Part shown: one piece after another, positions 18,712 to 26,662 of the stretch
Numbering within the stretch: position 1 is the first letter of the stretch
How the letters are laid out: the number at the start of each line of letters is the position of its first letter
Assembly: GCA_017471925.1 (NCBI GenBank)
Contig: JAFURM010000046.1
Location: 21,383-85,382, forward strand
From: Bacteroides sp.
Lineage (GTDB): Bacteria; Bacteroidota; Bacteroidia; Bacteroidales; Bacteroidaceae
Direction: 5' to 3'
DNA length: 64,000 nt
The notes under the pieces: model-generated
Databases searched by the model: none
Told to the model about the DNA's origin: nothing
Seen by the model: the letters and a program-made list of their open reading frames with translations, nothing else
Program-made: the position numbers and the translations under genes

Positions 18712-18795
18712 TGTATTCCTAAAACTCAGGGCGTGATTCTTAAGAATACAAACGCGATTCTTAAGAATCACGCCCTGATTCATAAAATGATTCAC
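18712..18795. repeat. Tandem array of four degenerate 21-bp units
   Basis: Units begin at 18712, 18733, 18754 and 18775. The core ATTCTTAAGAAT is perfect in units 2 and 3 and degenerate in 1 and 4. Neighbouring units form a perfect 21-base inverted repeat (18727-18747 with 18757-18777, loop 9 nt), so the array also makes a very stable hairpin that could end the GH43 transcript. No spacer-like unique sequence, so not a CRISPR. The rest of 18595-18980 holds a terminator and a -7 box. Confidence 0.7.
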
Positions 18796-18859
18796 GGGCA
18801 AACTCCGTTTACGACACAGGCCGACACAGCTTGTTGCACGCCACATGCCGGTTTATTGC

Positions 18860-18892
18860 GTGCGTGGTCCGCAGCGGCCACGCACTTTTTTT
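18860..18892 (+). terminator. Intrinsic terminator
   Basis: GTGCGTGG (18860-18867) pairs with CCACGCAC (18878-18885) and is followed directly by a run of seven T. It is a standard rho-independent terminator for plus-strand transcripts from the GH28-GH43 block. Confidence 0.85.
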
Positions 18893-18946
18893 GTTCCACA
18901 GGGACGATTTCAGGACGGGAGATATCCGTTATTTCAGGAAAAGCCC

Positions 18947-18954
18947 TATCTTTG
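18947..18954 (+). promoter_or_regulatory. -7 element for the HAD phosphatase gene
   Basis: TATCTTTG, 26 bp upstream of the ATG at 18981. No matching TTTG at the -33 distance. Confidence 0.5.
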
Positions 18955-18980
18955 CCCCCGACTTGAATCAGTACAATGGA

Positions 18981-19655
18981 ATGAAAAGATTACTCATATT
19001 CGACCTGGACGGCACGTTGCTCAACACCATCGCCGACCTGGCACAGAGCACCAACCACGCCTTGCACAGTCTGGGCTTCCCCACGCACGCCGAGGAGGAG
19101 TACCGCTTCATGGTGGGCAACGGCATCAACAAACTCTTTGAGCGCGCCCTGCCGCCCGATGCACGCACGGAGGAGAACATCCTGCACGTCAGGCAAGCCT
19201 TCCTGCCCCACTATGACCAACACAATACCGACCTCAGCCGTCCCTATCCCAGCATTCCCCAACTGCTCGAACAATTACAGCAAGCAGACATCCGGCTGGC
19301 CGTAGCCAGCAACAAATACCAATCGGCCACCACCAAGCTGATAGCCCACTACTTCCCACACATCCGCTTCAGTGCCGTCCTGGGCCAGCGCGAAGGTATC
19401 CCCGTGAAGCCCCACCCCGCCATCGTGGAACACATTCTGCAAGCCACTGGCATCTCCGGAGAGCAAGTGCTCTACGTCGGAGACTCGGGCGTGGACATGC
19501 AGACAGCCCGCAACGCCGGAGTGGAAGCCTGCGGTGTCACATGGGGATTCCGTCCACGGGAAGAGTTGGAGGCCTACTCACCCCACTACCTGGCCGACCA
19601 TGCCGACGAGATAGCCCGCCTGCTGCAGGAAAGGGCCGGAGACGAGGACAAATAA
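18981..19655 (+). CDS. HAD-superfamily phosphatase, phosphoglycolate phosphatase-like
   Basis: A 224-residue cytosolic hydrolase. Motif I is FDLDGTLLNT with both catalytic Asp residues, motif II is VASNKY, the Lys motif III is VKPHP, and motif IV is YVGDSGVDM. The layout and length fit Gph-like enzymes that dephosphorylate 2-phosphoglycolate or small sugar phosphates. It sits alone between two PUL blocks with its own -7 box and after a terminator, so it need not be a PUL gene; a role with sugar phosphates from the imported glycan is possible. Confidence 0.85.
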   Translation: MKRLLIFDLDGTLLNTIADLAQSTNHALHSLGFPTHAEEEYRFMVGNGINKLFERALPPDARTEENILHVRQAFLPHYDQHNTDLSRPYPSIPQLLEQLQQADIRLAVASNKYQSATTKLIAHYFPHIRFSAVLGQREGIPVKPHPAIVEHILQATGISGEQVLYVGDSGVDMQTARNAGVEACGVTWGFRPREELEAYSPHYLADHADEIARLLQERAGDEDK

Positions 19656-19709
19656 CAAAAATTACAAGTCTAAAAACAGTATTTACACATCTGTTTTACT
19701 ACATCCCCA

Positions 19710-19748
19710 TACATTTGCAGCGCCAAACGACCGTACAGGCGTGTACGG
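19710..19748 (+). promoter_or_regulatory. -7 element and 5' stem-loop of the susC-like transcript
   Basis: TACATTTG at 19710-19717 has no TTTG at the -33 distance. The predicted transcript start (near 19725) is followed at once by a stem of CCGTACA (19731-19737) and TGTACGG (19742-19748) with a 4-nt loop. The hairpin at the 5' end may protect the mRNA; this is inference. Confidence 0.5.
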
Positions 19749-19788
19749 CCACACGATGAGAAATACATTATTTTTTTAAATTATAAGT

Positions 19789-22700
19789 ATGCAAAGAATG
19801 TCTAACAAAATGAGAAACATGCGCACAGCGCTACTATTCCTTTTAGTGGCCGTGATATCGCTCAGCGTATCGGCGCAGAACGTGACCGTAAAAGGTACTG
19901 TGACAGACAAGACAGGAGAAACCGTCATCGGTGCTTCTGTAGTTGAGAAAGGGAACTCCGGCAACGGAACAATTACCGACATCGACGGTAACTACACCAT
20001 CAGCCTTCCCGCCAATGCCACCCTGGTGTTCTCCTACGTGGGAATGACCACACAGGAAGTTGCCGTCAAAGGGCAAAAAGTAATCAACGTAGTCATGGCA
20101 GACGATGCCCAAGCTCTGGAAGAGGTGGTGGTCATCGGCTATGGTGCAGTGAAGCGCAAGGACCTGACCGGTTCCGTAGCCACTGTAAACTCTGAAGTAC
20201 TGGCTGCCGTACCTGTAGCTTCGGCAACGGAAGCCCTGACGGGTAAGATGGCCGGTGTACAGATTACGACAACCGAAGGTTCTCCCGACGCCGAGATGAA
20301 AATCCGCGTACGTGGTGGCGGCTCCATCACGCAGAGCAACGAACCGCTGTTCATCGTAGACGGCTTCCCTGTAGAGTCCATCAGTGACATCCCCGCCAGT
20401 GACATCGAAGACATGACCGTACTGAAAGACGCTTCGTCTACAGCCATCTACGGTTCCCGCGGTGCCAACGGTGTAATCCTCGTTACGACCAAGAGCGGCA
20501 AGGAGGGCAAGGTGAACGTGAACTACAACGCCTATTACAGTTGGAAGCAAATCGCCAACACACTTGACGTATTGAGCCCGAAAGACTATGCCAAATGGCA
20601 GTATGAACTGGCATTGCTGAAAAACGGCGATGATCTCAGTTCTTACGAAAACTACTTCGGCAAGTATCAGGACATGGACATGTATGACAACCTGACCGGC
20701 AACGATTGGCAGAACCTCACCTTCGGCCGCACGGGGCACACCTTTAACCACAACCTGAGTATTACCGGAGGCAGCGAGAAAATACGTTACGCCTTCAGTT
20801 ATGCCCACATGAACGACAAGGCCATCATGGAAAGTTCCTCCTTCAAGCGTGACAACTTCAGCCTGAAACTGAACACCAAGCCGACCAAAAACGTGACTCT
20901 GGACTTCCAGGTACGCTATTCAGAAACCGACGTTATGGGCAGTGGTGCCAACGATGCCACCTCTACACTCGACACCGACCGACGTCTGAAGTACTCCGTC
21001 ATCTACACTCCCATCCCCTTGAAGAACCTCGACTCTTCTGCCGGTAGTGCCGACGATGACTTGGGTAACCTCTACCACCCCATCACTGCCATTTATGACA
21101 ACGACCGAGTGAAAGAGCGTAAGCAGCTGAACATGTCCGGTAGCTTCGGTTGGGAAATCTTCAAGAACTTCAAAGTAAAGACCGAAGTGGGCTATGATGA
21201 CTACCGCAACAGCGACAACCGTTTCTGGGGAACTACCACCTACTACATCAAGAACACACCCGCCAGCGAAAACCAAGGCCATCCGGCTATCCGCCTGACC
21301 AACAACTTCCGCCACAAGTTCCGCAACACCAACACTGTGAGCTACGACTTCGAAAAGGTGCTGAAGAGCGAAAGCCATCACCTGAACGCCATGGTGGGGC
21401 ACGAATGGATTATTACCAAGTCCAACAACCTGACCAACGAAGTACACGGCTTCCCCGACTGGATAACCTCCGACCAAGCCTGGAAGCTGACCAACCTGAA
21501 GGGTACCACTCCCTATAACATTGAGAATTACGTGAACCCCAATGACAAACTGCTCTCCTTCTTCGGTCGTGTAAACTATGACTTTGAGAGCAAATACCTG
21601 GTGAGCGCCACGTTCCGTGCCGACGGTTCCTCCAAGTTCGGTCCCAGCAACCGTTGGGGATACTTCCCCTCAGCCGCTGTTGCATGGCGTATCTCCTCAG
21701 AGCCTTTCATGGAAAGCACCAGCAACTGGCTGGATGACTTGAAACTGCGTTTCAGCTACGGTACGGCCGGTAACAACAACATTCCTTCAGGCCAGTTGGC
21801 ACAGAGCTACAACAGCAACACCACCAGTTGGATAAACGGTTTCAGCAGTTATTGGGCACCCAGCAAAGTGATGGCTAACCCTGACCTGAAGTGGGAAACG
21901 ACCATTACCCGCAACCTGGGTCTCGACTTCACCCTGTGGGGCGGCAAGCTGAACGGTACTATCGAAGCCTACCAGAACACCACGAAAGACCTGCTGATAA
22001 ACTTCGGTACAGGCGGAACGGGCTACGACTCTCAATACCGCAACATGGGTAAGACGGAGAACAAGGGTCTGGAAGTAACCCTGAACTGGACAGCCATCAA
22101 CAAGAAGAACTATGGCTTGAGCTTCAGTGCCAACATTGGTTTCAATAAGAACAAGATCAAAGACCTGGGCATCATGGACGACTTCGGTGAAGCCTCTTCA
22201 TGGGCCTCTACCGAAATCAACAACGACTACTGGATTTCCGTAGGCGGAAGCGTAGGCCAAATGATGGGCTACCGCTCCGACGGCCGCTATGAAGTGAGCG
22301 ACTTCGAAGGCTACATCGACGGCCAATGGGTATTGAAGGAAGGCGTAGTGGACTGCTCTCCGGTAGTAGGCAACCTGCGTCCCGGTATGATGAAGCTGAA
22401 AGACCTGAACGGCGACAATATCGTAGCCGAAGACTACTCAGACCGTGAAATCATCGGTGATGCCAACCCCACACATACCGGCGGTTTCAGCGTCAACGCC
22501 CGTGCATATGGCTTCGACCTGAGCGCCAACTTCAACTGGAGCGTGGGCAACGATGTATATAACGCCAACAAAGTGGAATTCACCCAGAGCAGCAAGTACC
22601 AGTATCGCAACATGATTGACGTCATGGCCGATGGCAAGCGTTGGACAAACCTGAACCCCGACGGTACCCTTTGCAACGACCCGGAGCAGTTGGCTGCCAT

Positions 22701-23016
22701 GAACGCCAACACCACCATGTGGTCACCCTACACCAAGAAGTTCATCTTCTCCGACTGGGCTGTAGAAGACGGTTCATTCCTCCGCCTGAACACCCTGACT
22801 CTGGGCTATACGCTGCCTAAGGCATTGACAGCGAAAGCCAAAATCCAGAGCCTGCGCTTCTACGTAACAGCCTACAACGTATTCTGCCTCACCAGCTACT
22901 CCGGCTACGACCCCGAAGTATCCTCCGTACGCAAGTCCAACCTGACTCCGGGTGTAGACTACTCAGCCTATCCCAAGAGCCGCCAGTTTGTAGTAGGCGT
23001 CAACCTGAACTTCTAA
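19789..23016 (+). CDS. SusC/RagA-family TonB-linked outer membrane transporter
   Basis: A 1075-residue outer-membrane importer that works with the SusD-like lipoprotein encoded next. It has a signal peptide (LSVSAQ) and a carboxypeptidase-regulatory-like domain (VKGTVTDKTGETVIGASV). The SusC signature VVVIGYGAVKRKDLTGSVA and a plug domain (EPLFIVDGFPVESI, YGSRGANGVILVTTKSG) follow, then a long beta-barrel ending in FVVGVNLNF with terminal Phe. The start could also be the ATG at 19801. Flanking GH28, GH78 and GH43 genes point to a pectic oligosaccharide cargo, which the sequence itself does not show. Confidence 0.96.
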   Translation: MQRMSNKMRNMRTALLFLLVAVISLSVSAQNVTVKGTVTDKTGETVIGASVVEKGNSGNGTITDIDGNYTISLPANATLVFSYVGMTTQEVAVKGQKVINVVMADDAQALEEVVVIGYGAVKRKDLTGSVATVNSEVLAAVPVASATEALTGKMAGVQITTTEGSPDAEMKIRVRGGGSITQSNEPLFIVDGFPVESISDIPASDIEDMTVLKDASSTAIYGSRGANGVILVTTKSGKEGKVNVNYNAYYSWKQIANTLDVLSPKDYAKWQYELALLKNGDDLSSYENYFGKYQDMDMYDNLTGNDWQNLTFGRTGHTFNHNLSITGGSEKIRYAFSYAHMNDKAIMESSSFKRDNFSLKLNTKPTKNVTLDFQVRYSETDVMGSGANDATSTLDTDRRLKYSVIYTPIPLKNLDSSAGSADDDLGNLYHPITAIYDNDRVKERKQLNMSGSFGWEIFKNFKVKTEVGYDDYRNSDNRFWGTTTYYIKNTPASENQGHPAIRLTNNFRHKFRNTNTVSYDFEKVLKSESHHLNAMVGHEWIITKSNNLTNEVHGFPDWITSDQAWKLTNLKGTTPYNIENYVNPNDKLLSFFGRVNYDFESKYLVSATFRADGSSKFGPSNRWGYFPSAAVAWRISSEPFMESTSNWLDDLKLRFSYGTAGNNNIPSGQLAQSYNSNTTSWINGFSSYWAPSKVMANPDLKWETTITRNLGLDFTLWGGKLNGTIEAYQNTTKDLLINFGTGGTGYDSQYRNMGKTENKGLEVTLNWTAINKKNYGLSFSANIGFNKNKIKDLGIMDDFGEASSWASTEINNDYWISVGGSVGQMMGYRSDGRYEVSDFEGYIDGQWVLKEGVVDCSPVVGNLRPGMMKLKDLNGDNIVAEDYSDREIIGDANPTHTGGFSVNARAYGFDLSANFNWSVGNDVYNANKVEFTQSSKYQYRNMIDVMADGKRWTNLNPDGTLCNDPEQLAAMNANTTMWSPYTKKFIFSDWAVEDGSFLRLNTLTLGYTLPKALTAKAKIQSLRFYVTAYNVFCLTSYSGYDPEVSSVRKSNLTPGVDYSAYPKSRQFVVGVNLNF

Positions 23017-23047
23017 TCATTGAACACTTACATAAAGAATACATCAT

Positions 23048-24826
23048 ATGAAGAAATATATATTCAACACATTATTGTCCCTGTCGCTGGTGGGCATGAC
23101 AGCTTCCTGCGACCTGGATGCACCCACCCAGTCCTCCATGGACGAATCACTCATCTTCAGCAACTACTCCATGGCCGAGGCTGCAGTGATGGGTATCCAT
23201 CAATCATTTGGCGAGACAAACTCCTACCGCGGACGCTTCTTACCCTACTATGGACTGAACAGTGACGTGGAGTGGATCAATGGCCAAGATACCGACAACT
23301 TCAACGACGGTGGCAAGAACGACCTGGGAAGTTATGGAACAGCTGCCGGCAACGGACAGATGAACAGTTCCAACAATGCCTACGCCAAACTGTACGAAGC
23401 CATTGAACGTGCCAACAAGATTATCGAGGGCCTGCGCACATACGGCAATACAGAAAGCGACAGCGACATGGCCCAACTCCTGGGCGAAACACTGACGCTC
23501 CGCGCATTCATCTACCTGGACCTCATCAAGGCCTGGGGCGACGTGCCGGCACGTTTCGAGCCCATCACCTCCGAGACGCTCTACCTGCCCCGCAGCAACC
23601 GTGACGAAATCTTCAAGCAACTGCTTGTAGACCTTGACGAAGCCAGCAAACTCGTGGCCTGGCCCAACGACAATGCCGCCACCAAGTCTACCGAACGTGT
23701 AAGCCGCACCTTCGCCAAGGGTCTCCGTGCCCGCATAGCCCTCTATGCCGGTGGCTACAGCCAGCGTCAGGGTGGTGCCATCAGCCTGAGTAATGACCCC
23801 GAGCTGGAGCGTACCGCCATGTACACCATCGTAAAGAACGAATGCCTGGAAATCATCAACAGCGGCAAGAACAAGTTGGGTGAGTTCAAGGACAACTTCC
23901 TGAAACTCTGCAAGGACGATGTGACAGCCGGCGAGGAATCCATTTGGGAAATCCCCTTCTCTGAAGGACGCGGCCGTGTACTCTATACCTTCGGCGTGAA
24001 ACACAACTCCCAAGACCAATACACCCAACAAGCACAGGGCGGTGTCAACGGCCCGCTCCCCTACCTGTTCTATGACTACGACGTGGAAGACGTACGCCGC
24101 GACATCACTTGTGTACCCTATGACTGGAGCAAGGAAACTACATCCAAGCAACAGCTGCGTGCCCTGAACAACTGGTGCTTCGGCAAACTGCGTTATGAAT
24201 GGATGAATCGCATCGTGACCTCTACCAACGATGACGGTGTGAACTGGCAAGCCATGCGTATGGCCGACATCTACCTGATGGCCGCTGAAGTCATCAACGA
24301 ACTGGAAGGCCCGGCAGCCGCCGCCCCCTACCTGAAGCCCATCCTGGACCGTGCCCTGCCCGCTGCCAAGGTAACGGCCTACATGAGCCAAGCCACAGCC
24401 AGCAAGGATGCCTTCTTCAAGGCCATCGTGGACCAACGTGCGTTGGAATTTGCCGGCGAATGCCTGCGCAAGGCAGACCTCATCCGCTGGAACATGCTGA
24501 AAGAGAAGCTGGACGAAGCCAAGGAAAAAATGGTGCAATTGCGTAGCCGTCAGGGTGCCTATGCCGACCTGCCCGAAAAGCTCTATTACCAGACGGCTGA
24601 AGATGGTGAAACGCTGGTCATCTACGGTTTGAACCACGGCGATACTGACGAAGCCGGTGCCGCATTGGGCTACGAAAGCAACGTCACATGGATTTCCGAA
24701 AGCAAGCTGGAAGACAAGAAAATCAACTGGCTCTACAACAAAAATCCCGACGAGAACCAATACTGGCCCATCTGGCAAGAGTTCGTGGACAGCAGCAACG
24801 GCATGTTGAACAACGAATGGTATTAA
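23048..24826 (+). CDS. SusD/RagB-family nutrient-binding outer membrane lipoprotein
   Basis: A 592-residue lipoprotein that caps the SusC-like barrel. The signal peptide ends VGMTASC, giving a lipidated Cys. SusD features include the N-terminal YSMAEAAVMGIHQSF helix, YAKLYEAIERANKIIEGL, LGETLTLRAFIYLDLIKAWG and, late, DQRALEFAGECLRKADLIRW, the usual C-terminal motif RAxEFxxExxRxxDLIRW. It lies 31 bp after the SusC gene and 32 bp before the next lipoprotein gene. Confidence 0.96.
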   Translation: MKKYIFNTLLSLSLVGMTASCDLDAPTQSSMDESLIFSNYSMAEAAVMGIHQSFGETNSYRGRFLPYYGLNSDVEWINGQDTDNFNDGGKNDLGSYGTAAGNGQMNSSNNAYAKLYEAIERANKIIEGLRTYGNTESDSDMAQLLGETLTLRAFIYLDLIKAWGDVPARFEPITSETLYLPRSNRDEIFKQLLVDLDEASKLVAWPNDNAATKSTERVSRTFAKGLRARIALYAGGYSQRQGGAISLSNDPELERTAMYTIVKNECLEIINSGKNKLGEFKDNFLKLCKDDVTAGEESIWEIPFSEGRGRVLYTFGVKHNSQDQYTQQAQGGVNGPLPYLFYDYDVEDVRRDITCVPYDWSKETTSKQQLRALNNWCFGKLRYEWMNRIVTSTNDDGVNWQAMRMADIYLMAAEVINELEGPAAAAPYLKPILDRALPAAKVTAYMSQATASKDAFFKAIVDQRALEFAGECLRKADLIRWNMLKEKLDEAKEKMVQLRSRQGAYADLPEKLYYQTAEDGETLVIYGLNHGDTDEAGAALGYESNVTWISESKLEDKKINWLYNKNPDENQYWPIWQEFVDSSNGMLNNEWY

Positions 24827-24858
24827 CCCAATGATGAAACAAATAAATCAGAATCATA

Positions 24859-26421
24859 ATGAAACTAAATAAATATACCTATATGGTGGGGCTGGCATTG
24901 GCCGCCCTCACCACCGCTTGCGAAGACCAAGACACAGAAATCACAAGCGTGGACTATGACCGTCTGTTCGCCCCCATCGGTGTAGAGGCACGAGTAATCA
25001 ACAAGACAGATGTCCGTCTGACATGGACACCCGCCAGCGGCGTAACAGGCTACAATATCGAACTGTTTGCCAACGACAGTCTGACTTTTGTCGGTTCGCC
25101 TGTATCGACTTACTCCGTCGACGTGGATGAGAATCCCTATGTCATCACGGCATTGGAAGGGGAAACAAAATACTCTGCACGCCTGCAGGCCATTTGTGAA
25201 GATGCCAGTATGACTTCCAAATGGAGCGGCGTCTACTTCAAGACCGATGCAGAACAGCTCTTCAAAGCATTGGGAGAGAACGACCTGACGGCAACCTCCG
25301 TCATCCTTTCATGGACGGCCGGACGCAATGCGACAGAAATCATTCTGCAACCGGGCAATATCAAGCACACGGTAACTTCTGCTGAAGTGGCAGCCGGACA
25401 AGCTACCATTGAAGGACTGACCCCAGAAACCCAATATACCGCCACATTGAAAAACGGTGAAAAGACTTGTGGTGAAATCACCTTTGAGACACTGATTGAC
25501 CTGGGCGGTGCCACTGCCGTATATCCTGAGGATGACTTTGCACAAGTCATTGCCGATGCTGAAGACGGTGCTGTCCTGGCTCTCTTCCCCGGAACTTATC
25601 AATCCATCGCCGACGACGGAACACAAAACAAAATCGTTCTTAATAAGAGCATTGAGTTCAAGGCTGTGCGTCCCAATGACCGTCCCATCATCAATGCCTG
25701 CTTCCAGATTAAAGAAGGAGCCAACAGCGTAAGCCTGAAGCAAGTGATACTCGACGGAACGGGAAGTGACGGTGCTCAAACATTCGACTATAAGAGTGGT
25801 ACGGCATTCAAGGCACTCATCCTGGAAGACTGTGAAGTCAAGAATTACACGAAAGGTCTCTACTATCTGAACATTGCAGCAGCAGTAGACGAAATCACCA
25901 TCAACAACTGCCTCATCCACGACATTGTTTGTGACGGCGGTGACCTCATGGATAGCCGTAAGGGTGCAATCAAGGTTCTGACCATAAGCAACAGCACTTT
26001 CTATAACACCTGTAAGGGACGTGACTTCGTGCGCTATGACGATGCCGCAAGTAGTTTTGCCGACATCAGTGCTCCCCAAATCATCATTGACCACTGTACG
26101 ATTGACGGAGTAACCAGTGAAAGCAACAGCCGTCGTTTGTTCTATGTCCGCTATGCCGGCAATGTCATCACATTCACCAACAACATCGTAAGCAACACCA
26201 TCGGAAACTTCTCCAACCAGTCAAAGACAAACGTACCGACCTTCAAGGGCAATAACTACTTCAATGCCGCAGGCCTGAACACTGCCGGCGGAAGCGGTCT
26301 GTTCATTGACGAGACGGGAACGACCTATGATCCGGGCTACAAAGATGCAGCCAATGGCGACTTTAGCCTAAGCCACGAAGAGTTAATCTATAACAAAGTA
26401 GGTGACCCTCGCTGGTTCTAA
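24859..26421 (+). CDS. Surface lipoprotein, fibronectin-III-like plus DUF4957/DUF5123-like beta-helix
   Basis: A 520-residue protein in the position of a SusE-type surface glycan-binding protein. Signal ends ALTTAC. Residues 35-215 look like two fibronectin-III-like domains (VRLTWTPASGVTGYNIELF; ATSVILSWTAGRNATEIIL). From about 220 a parallel beta-helix follows (GGATAVYPEDDFAQVIADAE, FYNTCKGRDFVRYDD), ending in DPGYKDAANGDFSL. DUF4957/DUF5123 proteins of this layout occur in pectin PULs as I recall. No catalytic residues can be named, so I favour a binding role; pectate-lyase-like activity is the alternative. Confidence 0.8.
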   Translation: MKLNKYTYMVGLALAALTTACEDQDTEITSVDYDRLFAPIGVEARVINKTDVRLTWTPASGVTGYNIELFANDSLTFVGSPVSTYSVDVDENPYVITALEGETKYSARLQAICEDASMTSKWSGVYFKTDAEQLFKALGENDLTATSVILSWTAGRNATEIILQPGNIKHTVTSAEVAAGQATIEGLTPETQYTATLKNGEKTCGEITFETLIDLGGATAVYPEDDFAQVIADAEDGAVLALFPGTYQSIADDGTQNKIVLNKSIEFKAVRPNDRPIINACFQIKEGANSVSLKQVILDGTGSDGAQTFDYKSGTAFKALILEDCEVKNYTKGLYYLNIAAAVDEITINNCLIHDIVCDGGDLMDSRKGAIKVLTISNSTFYNTCKGRDFVRYDDAASSFADISAPQIIIDHCTIDGVTSESNSRRLFYVRYAGNVITFTNNIVSNTIGNFSNQSKTNVPTFKGNNYFNAAGLNTAGGSGLFIDETGTTYDPGYKDAANGDFSLSHEELIYNKVGDPRWF

Positions 26422-26449
26422 CCTAAGTAAAGAATATACCTTATATATC

Positions 26450-26477
26450 AGGGGCATCCCGCCATCGGGATGCCCCT
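26450..26477 (+). terminator. Hairpin terminator of the SusC-SusD block
   Basis: AGGGGCATCCC (26450-26460) and GGGATGCCCCT (26467-26477) are perfectly complementary with a 6-nt loop, 29 bp after the stop codon. A short AT-rich stretch follows. Confidence 0.8.
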
Positions 26478-26610
26478 ATTGTATATATGCTCTGATTTAC
26501 GGTCTATTACATTCATACGCACTGATTATATTTGGCGGCAGGAGCGCAGCTTACATACGCAATTACACAGTTTTAGGCAGATTATCCACTCTGCATTGGA
26601 AAAAAGGGGT

Positions 26611-26618
26611 TATATTTG
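26611..26618 (+). promoter_or_regulatory. -7 element for the GH3 gene
   Basis: TATATTTG, 44 bp upstream of the ATG at 26663; no TTTG at the -33 distance. The GH3 gene therefore appears to have its own transcript after the terminator at 26450. Confidence 0.5.
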
Positions 26619-26662
26619 TGCCGAAATATCACATTAACAAACCAAACAACATTTATCCGCAC

